Positions 1 to 11,217 of a DNA stretch of 64,000 bases are shown piece by piece. Source of the DNA: Symbiodinium natans (lineage: Eukaryota > Sar > Dinophyceae > Suessiales > Symbiodiniaceae). The DNA lies in NCBI GenBank assembly GCA_905221605.1, contig CAJNDS010000758.1, positions 1 to 64,000 of the forward strand, given 5' to 3'. How positions within the stretch are numbered: position 1 is the first letter of the stretch; each line of letters begins with the position of its first letter. The position numbers and the translations under genes were made by a program. Under the pieces are notes generated by a model. The model was given only the letters and a program-made list of their open reading frames with translations. It was not told the origin of the DNA and made no database searches.

Positions 1-420
1 GCATTCCAGTATCCCTAAACCCTAAACCCTAAACCCTAAACCCCTAAACTAAACTCCGACAGTCGGAATTTGGGCCTGGGAGCTGTGGATCTCGAAGCCT
101 TCGCGGCCCTTCGGGGGTTTAGGGCTTAGGGTTTCGGGTTTAGGGTTTAGGGTTTAGGGTGGTTTAGGGTTCAGGGCAGGTTCCCGTTCTGATGCGTGTC
201 TTGCAGGAAACGGGGAGTCATATGCATGATCCCGATCTTTTGTGACAGGTCGACTTTGCATTCCCACGAAAGACTATCAGAAAGCTGTAGGGTTTAGGGT
301 TTAGGGTTTAGGGTTTAGGGTTTGGGGTTTAGGGTTTAGGGTTTTGTTGCTTCTTGTTGCTTTGTTAAGGAGCTTCATTGACAAGCGAGTTACGACAATA
401 TGAACCTATGCCAAATAAGT

Positions 421-490
421 TCCTAGTAGTAGAGTAGGTAAATCCAGAGGTTAACCTTTAGTTCCCCCAGGTTACTGGACAACTCGGCTC
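421..490 (+). mobile_element. Introner-like inverted-repeat element, CCTAGTAGTAG family (short copy)
   Basis: It begins CCTAGTAGTAGAGTAGG and ends with TTCCCCCAGGTTACTGG then ACAACT. Other copies lie at 40,911-41,008, 52,086-52,190, 53,553-53,654 and 60,495-60,597, with a 5' end only at 53,350. Inner arms (AACCTTTAACC / GGTTAACCTTT) are inverted. This copy is about 30 bp shorter than the others, with the middle deleted. Confidence 0.75.
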
Positions 491-711
491 AAGCCCCCTA
501 AACCCTAAACCCTAAACCCTAAACCCTAAACCCTAAACCCTAAACCCTAAACCCTAAACCCTAAATACTATTATTATCATTATTATGATTATGATGGTAA
601 CTTGGCTTAAGCTCCTCAATCAGCAGCCCGCGGAGCAGTCTCTTGGAGCCAGCATGAACCCTAAACCCGAAACCCTAAACTCTAACCCCAAACCCTAAAC
701 CCTAAACCCTT

Positions 712-766
712 AACCCTTAACCCTTAACCCTTAACCCTTAACCCTTAACCCTTAACCCTTAAACCC
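712..766. repeat. Variant telomere array, unit CCCTTAA
   Basis: About seven tandem copies of a 7-mer that differs from CCCTAAA by one base, flanked by normal units. It is one of many local arrays in which a single variant unit has been amplified. Confidence 0.85.
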
Positions 767-873
767 TAAACCCTAAACCCTAAACCCTGAACCCTAACCC
801 TCAACCCCAAGCCCTAAACCCTAGGCCCCTGTCCACCAAGCCTGGAGGCTTCTGCTTTTGCGCTTTAGTTTTC

Positions 874-1053
874 ATGGATTCCCCTACGACCCCCCATCTA
901 TGCTACCCCCCCCCCCCCTAGGTTCTTCCCATAAGGAAGGCCATCTGGGGATAATTAAGTGTTTCGGGTTTAGGGTTTAGGGTTATTTCAGGGGGGAACC
1001 TATATGGGGGGGGGGGGGGGGGGTAGAGTAGAGGGGGTAGTAGGGAAGCCCAT
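874..1053. mobile_element. Inverted-repeat element with C/G-run arms
   Basis: The left arm reads ATGGATTCCCCTACGACC, then a run of 13 C, then TAGGTTCTTCCC. The right arm is its reverse complement in outline: GGGGGGAACCTATAT, a G run, TAGAGTAGAGGGGGTAGTAG, GGAAGCCCAT. Other copies are near 2,142-2,315, 22,899-23,035 and 33,523-33,634. Telomere repeat (961-983) sits in the centre of this copy and not at that position in the 22.9 and 33.5 kb copies. Confidence 0.75.
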
Positions 1054-1114
1054 GAAGCATTGAGGTCCATGGCCCTAGAGGGACGTGATGGCGAGCATCG
1101 CATCCCTTTGCCAG

Positions 1115-3050
1115 GAGTTGAGCTGAAGGCGCTCCGGGTTTTGAGATTCCTTGACGATTTGGACTGGTTTTGGGTATTAATAGCTGTTAGGGTTTAGGGT
1201 TTAGGGTTTTTTCAGTTTAAGGTTTTGGGTTTAGGGTTAGGGTTTAGGGTTTTTTTTCAGTTTAAGGTTTAGGGTTTAGGGTTTAGAAAGTATGGGATGC
1301 TTGAGGGGAATAGCAGTCTAGGACCTAAGTCCACATTACGGTCCCTTGCTGGACTTCGTCTTGCATTTTAGGGTTTAGGGTTTAGGGTTTAGGGTTTAGG
1401 GTTTAGGGTTTAGGGTTTGTTTAATAACCATACCCCCTTTCACATCGCCACTTGATGTATACCCTTCACGCGCAGCGCAGAAGGCAGCAGTTGATTTTGG
1501 TAAGGGTTTAGGGCTCAGGGCTCAGGGTTCAGGGTTCAGGGTTTAGGGTTTAGGGTTTAGGGTTTAGGGTGTAGGTACTCACAACCTGCAAGGAGGTCGC
1601 TGGCCCGAACGTCGTCCACCTGGCTCGGGCCCGCTTGCCCCAAGGTGGCGGAGGGTTTTCCCGGAAACCCTGAACCCCTTGACTTTACATTTTGGGGTTT
1701 GGGATTGGGGTTTAGGGTTTAGGGTTCAGGGTTTAGGGTTTAGGGTTTGGGGACTTATACTGCCACAAGTCTGACACCCTGAAACCCAAGAATCCCAACA
1801 GCCTGCACCGGCTGAAGCCCCTAATCCCTGGAAGCTAGAAAAACCCAACCCTCAACCCTAAATCTTAAGCCCTACCTTTCCCCCACTCAAGGACACTGAA
1901 AGACCAAACCCCAACCCCAAGCCTTGAAACCCCAATTCAACCCAAAGCCCCAAACCCCAAAGCCCTAAACCCTAAAGCCCTAGACCCCAAGGCCCTGAAT
2001 CCCCTAAAATCTCCAGAACCACGAAACCTTGAAGCATCGTTCTAAACCCTAAACCCTGAAACCCTAAGTTACACTCTTTAGGGGGGTAGAAGGAGGGACC
2101 CCTAGAGGGGCTTTTGATCTTGTTCCCCTTTACCTCAGTATCATGGGTTCCCCTACTACCCCCCCCCCCCCCCCCCCCTATACTACCCCTCTAGGTTCCC
2201 CCCAAAGCTAGGGCTACTTAGGATAATTCAGCCTAACTAAGATTGGGCGGGGAACCCGAAACCCTAAACTCTAAACCCTAAGAATAGTATAGACGGGGGG
2301 CTAGTGGAGGAATCCAACACAGTAGCCCCCACATTAGCCCTTTTGCAAGGGTTCCACCCTCTGGTCCCTTGACCCTCTCAACCCTAAACCCCGACCGAGC
2401 CCTAAACCCTAAATCCTAAACCGCGAGCCCTAAACCTTAAACCCTAAACCCTAGCCCTAAACCCCTAAACCCTGAACCCTAATATACCCTAGGGATTGGA
2501 GCTTCCGGGCTTCTGGGTTTAAAGGTTCGGGGCTTTGGGCTTGGGCGTTACTGTGTTTAGGGCTTCAGGGTTCAGGGTTCAACGGTTTAGCGTTTAGGGT
2601 TCAGGGGTTTAGGGGTTCAGGGGTTCAGGGTCTTGAGAAACAGAAGTTCCGGGCTTTGGTGCTTTGTGGCTGACAGTCTGTGTCCAGTGCTTCTGCGGTC
2701 CCGGCTTCATCTTTGTCTCATTTGTGGTTGTTTTTTTCCAATTTAAACACTAAACCCTAAACCCTATAAGGGGGGTGGAGGGCACAGGGGCAAGCCATGC
2801 TGCAAGGCAGCCGCAGCACCGCCGCAGGATAGCAGCAAGGGACGCTCCTCGCGAAGATGCCCTTCATCTGCTGCGCCATGAGGTGTTTAGGGTTTAGGGT
2901 TTAGGGTTTAGGGTTTAGGGTTTAGGGTTTAGGGTTTAGGGTTTAGGGTTTAGGGTTTACCAGCTCTGGGCGGCGATCATCATCGCCCGGGCTGCCGAGG
3001 CGACTCTGCGCCGCGTCACGCAGCGGCTCGAGGAAACCCGCACTGATTGA
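1115..3050 (+). CDS. 3' part of an unidentified gene with telomeric introns
   Basis: No family is recognised. Candidate exons: 1,115-1,173 (reads VELKALRVLRFLDDLDWFW, donor GTATTA), 1,593-1,644 (EVAGPNVVHLARARLPQ, donor GTGGCG), 2,688-2,723 (CFCGPGFIFVSF), about 2,793-2,882 (ends REDALHLLRHE) and 2,964-3,050 (LWAAIIIARAAEATLRR, then VTQRLEETRTD and stop TGA at 3,048). The last two join in frame, giving one long amphipathic helix or coiled coil; the intron between them is pure telomere repeat. All are on the + strand. The 5' end is outside the window or unrecognised. The first three exons are supported only by open frame and splice sites. Confidence 0.42.
2142..2315. mobile_element. Inverted-repeat element with C-run arm, split by telomere repeat
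   Basis: The left part reads ATGGGTTCCCCTACTACC, a C run, CTATACTACCCCTCTAGG and TTCCCCCC. The right part GGGGAACC is separated from its continuation AGTATAGACGGGGGG by CCCTAAA units at about 2,259-2,281. The same family occurs at 874, 22,899 and 33,523. Confidence 0.65.
2883..2963 (+). repeat. Intron made almost entirely of TTTAGGG repeat
   Basis: The 81-bp interval starts GTGTTTAGGG, continues as about ten perfect TTTAGGG units and ends TTTACCAG. The flanking exons end CATGAG and begin CTCTGG. Joining them leaves the reading frame open from upstream exon to stop codon (RHE followed by LWAAII). Donor, body and all but the last few acceptor bases are telomere-like, so the tract itself seems to be the intron. 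Confidence 0.55.
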
Positions 3051-3453
3051 ATGCCCCACGGAAGCCAGTTTTACGGCACACGCCAACATCCCCTTGTTCA
3101 CCTACTGTTCAGAAGCACGAAGACGACCCAACAGATCCCAAACTTTGTAAACCCTCCCTCCCCTCCCCCAGTAAACCCTCCGAGCCCTAAGCCCTAAACC
3201 CTGTCGACCCTAAACTGACCCCCCAACCGACTGTAAACCCTAAACCCCAAGCCCTAAACCCCGAGCCCTATACCCTAAACCCTAAACCCCAAGCCCTAAA
3301 CTCTACACCCTAAACCCTAAACCCTAAATCCCAAGCCCTAAACTCTACACCCTAAACCCTAAACCCTAAACCCTAAACCCTAAACCCTAAACCCTAAACC
3401 CTAAACCCTAAACCCTAAACCCTAAACCCTAAACCCTAAACCCTAAATACCAG

Positions 3454-6400
3454 GCAACGACATGAGGATGGCTCCCGCGGCGCACTTTGGAAGCAGAAAC
3501 TCATGTGGCAGGCGCCGGTCTCAGCTCGGAGGGTTTAGGGTTTTAGGGCTAGGGTTAGGGTTTAGGGGGTTGAGGGTTAGGAGTTAGGGTTTAGGGTTTA
3601 GGGTTTAGGGGTTGGGTTTAGGGGTTAGGGGTTAGGGCTTAGCGTGATAAAAGTTCGGGCTACAGCAGAGGCCAGCTTCAGCGTTTGCTGAGAGACCACT
3701 TGGAGGTTCACGGTATAGTAGCCAATTCATGACCGTACTTAAAAAGGGGTTTGTAGGGTTGAGGTGTAGGGTTTAGGGTTCAGGGTTTAGGGTTTAGGGA
3801 TACTGTACTCATAACTGTGCTTATAACCATCTTAGGGCACTTCAGGGGCTTATACGTGGGTTATAAGTACAGTTATAGATTGGTTAGTAAGTACCATGAA
3901 CCTCCAAGCAGGACAAGTCGGCAGACATCGGGGCGGCATTTGTTCGCAACATGAAGGGCGCTTCCCCTTCATGGGGGGGTGGGGGGGATTCTTCCAGGCT
4001 TCCGCTTGCAGAGGGCTCACACAGTGGCTAAGTTAGGCTAAGCCTACCCCCTGTCTTGGTAGCCCAGTGGTACCCTTGACCTTTTTTTGTTTGTTTATGG
4101 TTTCTCTTATAAAATAAAACCAAACCAAAAAGGGGTGCCCTTATCACAATATGGTTACTGGCCTACCATGCTGATAAACACCGTATATGCCCTCTATATA
4201 CCCCTATGTGCCCCCTATGTACCTAGCTCTAGGGTTTTGGGGGCTAGTTAAGTTTCCGGGGTTTGTCCACGGCCCCAAAACTTCCTCCTTGAGAATCTGG
4301 GACTCAAAGTGGTAGGGCATACTTGGGGATACCCTTTCTCGGGGGAGGTTTGGGGACCCTGATGAGTTTAGGGGTTTAGGAGCCGAGTAGAGGGTGAGGA
4401 CTCTAGACTTTGGTCTTTTGGACGTTTGCCTGGGACCCTACCTGCCTACAGTTTAGTAGCAACTACCCTTAACTAGTGGGTATAACCCATAAAACTGTAG
4501 GTAACAGGGTCCCAGGTAGGTTTTAGGGTCAGAGGTCAGGGTTTGTGGGCTTCAGGGGGCTTAAGGTTTAAGACATAAGGCGGTTGAGAGGTTAAGGGTG
4601 TTATTTTGAAAGCTCATTGCTTTATCGTCGGGTTACAAGCCCCCTTTGTAGAACCCTAAACCCTAAACCCTGCAAGAAAGAGGCTTGGGGGTTCTCAAGG
4701 TAGAGCGAAAGGTTTAGAGGATGTGGGGCTTACGGTCTCGGACTCTCCCTCTCGTGTCTAGGGGCTGGGTTTAGGGTTGAGGGTTTAGGGTTTTTGTTTA
4801 GGGTGTTTGGGGCTTAGGATTGGGAGATGGTGGCTTCAGGCACCCGTGAGCCCGAACCCGATTCAAACCAAACAGGTCAGACCATACACCTTTCGTGCCT
4901 GAACCCTACAAACCAGGGCCAGACCAGCAAACTGGGACGATGTGACGGGGTGCTCAGCGCAACTGGTCAAATGTCGCGACATTGCGTATGAGCAATCGCC
5001 CCCATGGGAATGAATCGGAATGGAGCATAGAGACACCGGCTGTTGTTGAGTAGGCCCTTGTTTCCATTGTTTTTCGGATTAAGGTTCCCTTATTAGCCCC
5101 TTTTTATCCCCACAAAGGGGACCCTTTGCATTTCTAGCTTAAACCCTAAATCCTAGAACCTAAACCCTTTTTTATATCTGGGTTTATAAATTTTCTTTGT
5201 TTGGTGGGCTACGCTGGCGCAGGCGGCCGATGAGCTCCGTTTCCACGCCGACGCGGACGCCTGTCGCACCGTGGAGCCCCGCCGGGCCAAGGGAAGGATT
5301 TCGGGTTTTAGGGTTCGAGGTTTACGTAGGGGTTTGGGGGGGGTTTGGGGGAGGTTTAGGGGGCATAGGGGGCTGAGCTTAACGGGTTTAAGATGTTTAG
5401 GGTTATGCAATCAACCCTAAACCCTAAACCCTAAACCCTAAACCTTCTCATGCGCTTCAGGAGCTCATATCTCTCCGAGGCGCTGTGCACCCCGGCTGCT
5501 TAGATTTCAAAGGTTCCTGAGGCTCCAAGGTCTCTCAGGGTTTAGGGTTAGGGTTTAGGGTTAAGGGTTAAGGGTTCAGGGTTCAGGGTTTAGGGTTTAA
5601 GGTTTGGGTTTACGGTTTAGAGTTTCGGGTTTCGGGTTTCGGGTTTTGCAGAGGTTTCCTAAGGCTCCACCTCTTATTTTGAGGCTTTTGGGGCCCAAAG
5701 GCCAGGATATAAAACCCCCAAGTGCCCATGTACCCAAATAGGGAAGGCTTGGAGCCTTAAAGTACCTCCTCTTTGGGGACTTCAGGGCCCAAGTACATAA
5801 CAATGAGGTACATGGACCCTGAGGCCTAGGTTTTGGGGGCTATTTTTGAGTGGGGCTCTCTGGAGCCTAAGAGGTTGAGTGTAGGGATGTAGGGCTTAGG
5901 GGTTTAGGGGCTCAAGGGTTTGGGGGCTTGAGGGGTTTTAGGGGTTTTAGGGTTTAGAGGTTGGAGGGTTGAGGGTTTAGGGGCTCAAAGGTTTTAGGTG
6001 TTCAGTGTTTAGTTAAGGCCTCAAGAAGGGTTTCAAGGTTATAAATAGGATAACTCCAAATTAGGGTCCCGTTTAGCGTACTTCTAAGTCTACTTACCAT
6101 CGACTTAGTAAGTAGCTATCTTATAGGTGCAGGGTTTAGAGCCCAGGGATAAAGGGCGAGGAGTGGGTTCAAATGTCGCTCGAGTGCATCGTGATATGCG
6201 ACACCCATTGTTGAGCGCGGAAGGCACAGAAGCCTCGGATGGTTTGGGGTTTAGGGTTTAGGGTTTAGGGTTTAGGGTTTAGGGTTTAGGGTTTAGGGTT
6301 TAGGGTTTAGGGTTTAGGGTTTAGGGTTTAGGGTTTAGGGTTTAGGGTTTAGGGTTTAGGGTTTAGGGTTTAGGGTTTAGGGTTTAGGGTTTAGGGTTTA

Positions 6401-8219
6401 GGGTTTAGAGTTCAGGGGGATGGTTTAGGAGAGGCTGTCTTGGGTTTGGGGATTGAAGCCAGGGACCTGCGCATCAGTCTTTTTGGATCCCCAGACTCCT
6501 GAGACATTTGGAAGGAAGTAAGATCCCCCAAACCCTAAACCCTAAACCCTAAACCCTAAACCCCAAACCCTAAACCCTAAACCCTAAGCCCTCACCACAT
6601 GTCCCTGCCAAGGATCAATGTCCTCCATGGCTATTCCTTTAACTACTTCCACTTTCTCACGGAGCAGGCCGGGTGCCAAGTTTAGGGTTTTATTTTTTGG
6701 GTTTAGGGTTTAGGGTTTAGGGTTTTATATATGGGCGGTTGTCAAAATTATGATCCCTTTTGGGGTACCCTACATAATAGGTGCCGTACTATAACAGGGA
6801 TCCAAAAAGGGACCATAATGTTGACAACCACCCATATGGGTACACCTCACAGAGAACGGCGTTTCCGGTTTGGCACGACGATTGCGGCTCTGCGCAGTAT
6901 CCTTAGAGACCAGATGAACCCCAAACATTGGGATCATATGCTCTGTACCAGTATAAGGTTGCTGAGTTCATAAGCCCCCCCAAAAGTGTACACTGTCAGT
7001 TCCATAGGGGATTAGAACATCCACTCATTCAGCTACTAAGGCTGTACCAATAAAACCCCTATGAAAGGACATGGATCATAAAAGGTTCATTTGGTCTAAG
7101 AGGGTATATAAGGGGTATATATATATATATATCTAGAGAGAGAGGGCTATATAAGGGGGTATATAAGGGGTATATAAGGCGCAGCCTATGAAGGGCCCAT
7201 ATTAAGGCACCGTGCAACAACCCTTAGATTTTTGGTCTCCAAGGATGAGCCTATGCAACAGATACTTTGAAACAAGGGCTTGGAACCCTAAACCCTAAAC
7301 CCTAACCCTAAACCCTAAACCCTAAACCCTAAGCCCTAAACCCTAAACCCTAAACCCTAAACCCTAAACCCTAAACCCTAAACCCTGAACCCTTCTCGGG
7401 GCTCCAGATTTCTGACCTCCGTGGCCCATGCGTCTGTTGGGGCCTTCCGTGCTGGGCATCGATAGTCGCTTCCAAGGTATTTCCCAACATAGGGGTACCC
7501 CTCTTATACCCCAAAAAGAATAGAATCCCTTAAAGGGACCCTCCAAAAACAACAATAAAAAATTAAGTACCTCAAAAAAAAAAAAAACATCAAGTACCCC
7601 ATTTTTCGGAGACCCGCGAATAAGTCCAAAGCGCGAGATAGCCGGTCAGACTCCGGGTTTAGGGGTTTACGGTTGTGGGTTCGGATGTTCCCCCTTATAC
7701 TAGCAAGTCCTTAGTACGGATTATAGGGGTTTAGGGTTTAGGGTTTAGCACCCCCCCCCCCCCTTACAATCGTATTAAGGACTGTGAGTGTAAGGGGAGC
7801 ATCCCAAGTTTTGGGGTGATAATGGAGCAGAATCTCGAGCATGATGTCCCTGTCACGGTTGTAGTTGTGAGACCCTCAGATCAGAATCAAGGGACTAAAG
7901 GAGGGACCGTTGTCAGGGAGCTTAGGGGTTATCTAGTATCTAGGTACATAAGGTATATTAGATGCGGTGTCGCCCAGTCCCCCGGTGGGTGGGGTTCAGT
8001 CGACACGGGTTTATAAAAAGGAATAAGATTAAGGGTCCCTTCTCGGGGTCTTATACCTCTTGGCAGATGCGGGAAAGCCCTACACCCTAAACCCTAAACC
8101 CTAAACCCTACACCCTAAGCGCGCTCTGGATACTTACTTCCTTAGCTAGACGACTACTGAGGTGCCAGCTCTCGTCGCTTTGCGTCACGAGCTGGAGCCT
8201 TATCTTCACATCTTGGTGG
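3454..8219 (+). CDS. Unidentified multi-exon gene, possibly GT61-like glycosyltransferase
   Basis: Candidate exons: 3,454-3,532 (SRGALWKQKLMWQAPVSARR), 3,666-3,705 (RGQLQRLLRDHLE), 3,909-about 3,970 (DKSADIGAAFVRNMKGAS), 5,223-5,304 (AADELRFHADADACRTVE), 5,461-5,512 (ELISLRGAVHPGCLDFK), 6,147-6,241 (GRGVGSNVARVHRDMRH), 6,463-6,517 (AHQSFWIPRLLRHLEG), 6,613-6,679 (INVLHGYSFNYFHFLTEQAG), 6,853-6,950 (ERRFRFGTTIAALRSILR), 7,809-about 7,895 and 8,169-8,219 (LVALRHELEPYLHILV). The phrase NYFHFLTE resembles the NY-HW-E signature of GT61/DUF563 enzymes, but one motif is thin support. Exons 3,454 and 6,613 both end at a GTTTAGGG donor. These may belong to more than one gene; a 9.7-kb satellite block follows. 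Confidence 0.38.
3701..3908 (+). mobile_element. Introner-like element, TTGGAGGTTCATGGTACTT family
   Basis: The left end is TTGGAGGTTCACGGTA and the right end TACCATGAACCTCCAAG, an inverted repeat. Copies at about 56,339-56,453 and 59,452-59,571. Exon-like frames abut both ends (donor GTTCAC at 3,706; acceptor CTCCAAG ending 3,908). Telomere units at 3,757-3,800 lie inside. Confidence 0.65.
4055..4169 (+). mobile_element. Inverted-repeat element, CTTGGTAGCCCAGTGG family
   Basis: It starts CTTGGTAGCCCAGTGGTACC and ends GGTTACTGGCCTACCATG, the near reverse complement. Other copies: 25,806-25,890 (3' end lost), 26,186-26,411, 47,372-47,536, 51,484-51,578 and 54,961-55,126. The left end (TAGCCCAGTGG) fits the RNA polymerase III A-box consensus, but the terminal inverted repeats argue for a DNA element rather than a SINE. 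Confidence 0.8.
4426..4519. mobile_element. Single-copy inverted-repeat element
   Basis: Left arm CCTGGGACCCTACCTGCC then TACAGTTTA; right arm AAAACTGTAGGTAACAGG then GTCCCAGG. Arms of about 26 bp with few mismatches, loop about 40 bp. No second copy was seen. Confidence 0.7.
5707..5823. mobile_element. Inverted-repeat element, GGTCCATGTACCTCATTATT family
   Basis: This copy is in reverse orientation and ends AATGAGGTACATGGACCC. Other copies: 24,787-24,893, 26,764-26,862, 27,370-27,474, about 30,248-30,320, 60,990-61,088 and 62,848-62,930. Shared core: CACAATAATGAGGTACATGG at one end and CCCTATTTAGGTACATG near the other, around AAGTCCCTAAATAGGAGGTA. Confidence 0.8.
6242..6411. repeat. One of the longest perfect TTTAGGG arrays in the window
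   Basis: About 24 uninterrupted TTTAGGG units. It lies directly after the candidate exon 6,147-6,241 (donor GTTTGGGG at 6,242) and before the candidate exon at 6,463, so it would form most of one intron. Confidence 0.9.
6730..6842. mobile_element. Single-copy inverted-repeat element
   Basis: Left arm ATATGGGCGGTTGTCAAA then ATTATGATCCCTTTT; right arm AAAAAGGGACCATAATG then TTGACAACCACCCATAT. Arms of about 33 bp with a few mismatches. It directly precedes the candidate exon 6,853-6,950. Confidence 0.75.
6949..7062. mobile_element. Inverted-repeat element, two copies (6,949 and 51,804)
   Basis: Reads GTTGCTGAGTTCATAAGC, then CCCCCCAAAAGTGTACAC, and ends near ACTCATTCAGCTAC. The copy at 51,804-51,905 is in the opposite orientation and keeps the same two ends. 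Confidence 0.65.
7684..7808 (+). mobile_element. Inverted-repeat element, GGGATGTTCCCCCTTATAC family
   Basis: Left end GGATGTTCCCCCTTATAC; right end GTGTAAGGGGAGCATCCC then AAG. Copies: 27,015-27,174, 30,858-30,995 and 62,581-62,683. Telomere units (7,730-7,749) are inserted in the middle, as in the 27.0 kb copy but not the 30.9 or 62.6 kb copies. The terminal CCCAAG could act as an acceptor for the following open frame. Confidence 0.75.
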
Positions 8220-8323
8220 GTATGTTCTGTGGGCGGCGCATGAAAAGCCTAACCCTAAAACCCTAAACCGCAAGAATCCTCGGTGCACGAGAAGCCTAGA
8301 GTCCCCCCCGCCCCCGTGTGCAG

Positions 8324-8431
8324 CTTAAATAGGGTCTATTTGGAAGCTGAGACTTGTGTTTTAAAGAGGAAATCAGGCCCCAAAACGTATACTTATTTAC
8401 AAGAGACAACTTCCAAATAGACCCTATTTTA
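8324..8431. mobile_element. Short inverted-repeat element at the left edge of the satellite block
   Basis: Ends CTTAAATAGGGTCTATTTGG (left) and CCAAATAGACCCTATTTT (right) are inverted, with about 60 bp between. It could itself be the full element, leaving the similar end at 18,049 as a solo copy. Confidence 0.65.
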
Positions 8432-8454
8432 GGTTCTGTAGGGTTGCCAAGACA

Positions 8455-10350
8455 GAATTTAATTCAATTAATTCAATTAATTCATTTATTTACACTTGGG
8501 GAGGTTGAATTAATTGAATTAATTGAATAAATTCAATTAATTCACCCACCCCTTTTGGAATTAATTGAATTAAATGAATTAATGGAATTAATTGAATTAA
8601 TGGAATTAATTGAATTAATTGAATTAATTCAATTAATTCCAAATGAGGGGTGAATTAATTGAATTAATTCAATTAATTCAGTTAATTCAATTAATTCAAT
8701 TAATTCAATTAATTCAATTAATTCAATTAATTCAAATGGGGGGGTGGGGGGCTCGGGGCTGGGGGCGGGGGGGGGGCACCATTTGGAAATAATTGAATTA
8801 ATTGAATTAATTCACCCCCCCCCCCCCTTTTGGAATTAATTGAATTAAATGAATTAATGGAATTAATTGAATTAATGGAATTAATTGAATTAATTCAATT
8901 AATTCAATTAATTCCAAATGGGGGGTGAATTAATTGAATTAATTCAATTAATTCAATTAATTCAATTAATTCAATTAATTCAATTAATTCAATTAATTCA
9001 ATTAATTCAATTAATTCAATTAATTCCAAATGGGGGGGGGCACCATTCCGGGCTCGTAAATTAGTATTGCGGGGAGGCCCGGGCTCGTGATTTAGTATTG
9101 GGGGGAGGCCCGGGCTCGTGATTTAGTATTGGGGGGAGGCCCGGCCTCGTAATTTGGAGGCCCGGGCTCGTGATTTAGCCCGGGCTCGTGATTTAGTATT
9201 GGGGGGAGGCCCGGGCTCGTGATTTAGTATTGCGGGAAGGCCCGGGCTCGTAATTTAGTATTGGGGGGAGGCCCGGGCTCGTGATTTAGTATTGGGGGGA
9301 GGCCCGGGCTCGTGGTTTAGTATTGGGGGGAGGAGGATTCCCCAGCCCCCACCCCCCATTTGGAAATAAATGAATTAATTGAATTAATTGAAATAATTGA
9401 ATTAATTCAATTAATTCAATTAATTCAATTAATTCATTTATTTCCAAAGGGGAGGTGGAATTAATTGAATTAATTGAATTAATTCAATTAATTCAATTAA
9501 TTCAATTAATTGAATTAATTCAATTAATTCAATTAATTCATTTATTTCCAAAGGGGAGGTGGAATTAATTGAATTAATTGAATTAATTCAATTATTTCAA
9601 TTAATTCAATTAATTCAATTAATTCATTTATTTCCAAATGGGGGGGATTCCCCAGCCCCCACCCCCCCCCCCCCTTTGGAAATAAATGAATTAATTGAAT
9701 TAATTGAATTAATTGAATTAATTCAATTAATTCAATTAATTCATTTATTTCCAAAGGGGAGGTGGAATTCATTGAATTAATTGAATTAATTGAATTAATT
9801 CAATTAATTCAATTAATTCAATTAATTCAATTAATTCATTTATTTCCAAATGGGGGGGATTCCCCAGCCCCCACCCCCCCCCCCTTTGGAAATAAATGAA
9901 TTAATTGAATTAATTGAATTAATTGAATTAATTGAATTAATTGAATTAATTGAATTAATTGAATTAATTAATTAATTTCAATTAATTCAATTAATTCATT
10001 TATTTCCAAAGGGGAGGTGGAATTAATTGAATTAATTGAATTAATTCAATTATTTCAATTAATTCAATTAATTCATTTATTTCCAAAGGGGGGGGAGGGG
10101 TGGGGGCTGGGGAATCCCCCCATTTGGAAATAATTGAATTAATTGAATTAATTCAATTAATTCAATTAATTCAATTAATTCAATTAATTCCACCCCCCCT
10201 TTGGAAATAAATGAATTAATTGAATTAATTCAATTAATTCAATTATGTCAATTAATTCAATTAATTCAATTAATTCATTTATTTCCAAAGGGGGGGGGTG
10301 GGGGCTGGGGAATCCCCCCCATTTGGAAATGACTGAACTAATTGAACGAA
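8455..10350. repeat. Palindromic 9-mer satellite, unit GAATTAATT / AATTAATTC
   Basis: Runs of TTGAATTAA switch to runs of TTCAATTAA, so each stretch can fold on itself. Segments are separated by conserved caps: TTTGGAAATAAATG on one side and CATTTATTTCCAAA on the other, next to C- or G-runs and ATTCCCCAGCCCCCACC. The array is therefore a series of large hairpins. Open frames here give only repeats of Ile, Glu, Leu and Gln and are not real genes. Confidence 0.93.
9050..9335. repeat. 31-bp tandem repeat, GGCCCGGGCTCGTGATTTAG
   Basis: About nine copies of a unit GGCCCGGGCTCGTGATTTAG followed by TATTGGGGGGA, some truncated (for example near 9,150-9,180). It is embedded in the palindromic 9-mer array. 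Confidence 0.9.
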
Positions 10351-10362
10351 ATTATTTAAACT

Positions 10363-11217
10363 ATGGCGGCTCGATTTGGCCAAATTTTGCCGGGCAGCCT
10401 GCGGGCAAAATTTGGCCAAATCGGGTTGCTCTTCGTATGCCATGAGAAATGCGCGGCTCGATTTGGCCAAGTTTTGCCCGGAGGCTGCCCGGCAAAATTT
10501 GGCCAAATCGAGCCGCGCATTTCTCAGCGCGTACGACGAGCAGCCCGATTTGGCCAAATTTTGCCCGCAGACTTCCCGGCAAAATTTGGCCAAATCGAGC
10601 CGCGATAGTTTAAATAATTTCGGGCCTCCAGAAAGGCGCGGCTCGATTTGGCCAGATTTTGCCGGGCAGTCTGCGGGCAAAATTTGGCCAAATCGGGCTG
10701 CTCGTCGAACGCGATGAGAAATGCGCGGCTCGATTTGGCCAAATTTTGCCGGGCAGCCTCCGGGCAAAATTTGGCCAAATCGAGCCGCGCCTTTCTGAAG
10801 GCCCGAAATTTTTAAACTATCGCGGCTCGATTTGGCCAAATTTTGCCGGGCAGCTTCCGGGCAAAATTTGGCCAAATCGGGCTGCCCTTCGTATGCCATG
10901 AGAAATGCGTGGCTCGATTTGGCAAAATTTTGCCCGGAGGCTGCCCGGCAAAATTTGGCCAAATCGAGCCGCGCATTTCTCATCACGTTCGACGAGCAGC
11001 CCGATTTGGCCAAATTTTGCCCCCGCAGACTGCCCGGCAAAATCTGGCCAAATCGAGCCGCGCCTTTCTGGAGGCCCGAAATTATTTAAACTATCGCGGC
11101 TCGATTTGGCCAAATTTTGCCGGGCAGTCTGCGGGCAAAAATTTGGCCAAATCGGGCTGCTCGTCGTACGCGCTGAGAAATGCGCGGCTCGATTTGGCCA
11201 AATTTTGCCGGGCAGCC
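10363..11217. repeat. Array of nested palindromes, about 90-bp period
   Basis: About ten units share the arms CGATTTGGCCAAATTTTGCC and GGCAAAATTTGGCCAAATCG around a short GC-rich loop. The spacers between palindromes are also used in both orientations: one contains GCTGCTCGTCGTACGCGC, another AAATTATTTAAACTATCGCG. The result is palindromes inside a larger inverted organisation. Several long open frames on both strands arise only because the repeat lacks stops. Confidence 0.92.

Noticed and set aside
1-50. Chromosome-end telomere at the left edge of the window
   Set aside because: The tract is short, followed by inverted tracts and exon-like DNA, and similar tracts occur all through the window; nothing marks this edge as a true end.
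9542-9780. Frames rich in IELIELIQLIQ
   Set aside because: Pure 9-bp repeat translated; a low-complexity artefact.
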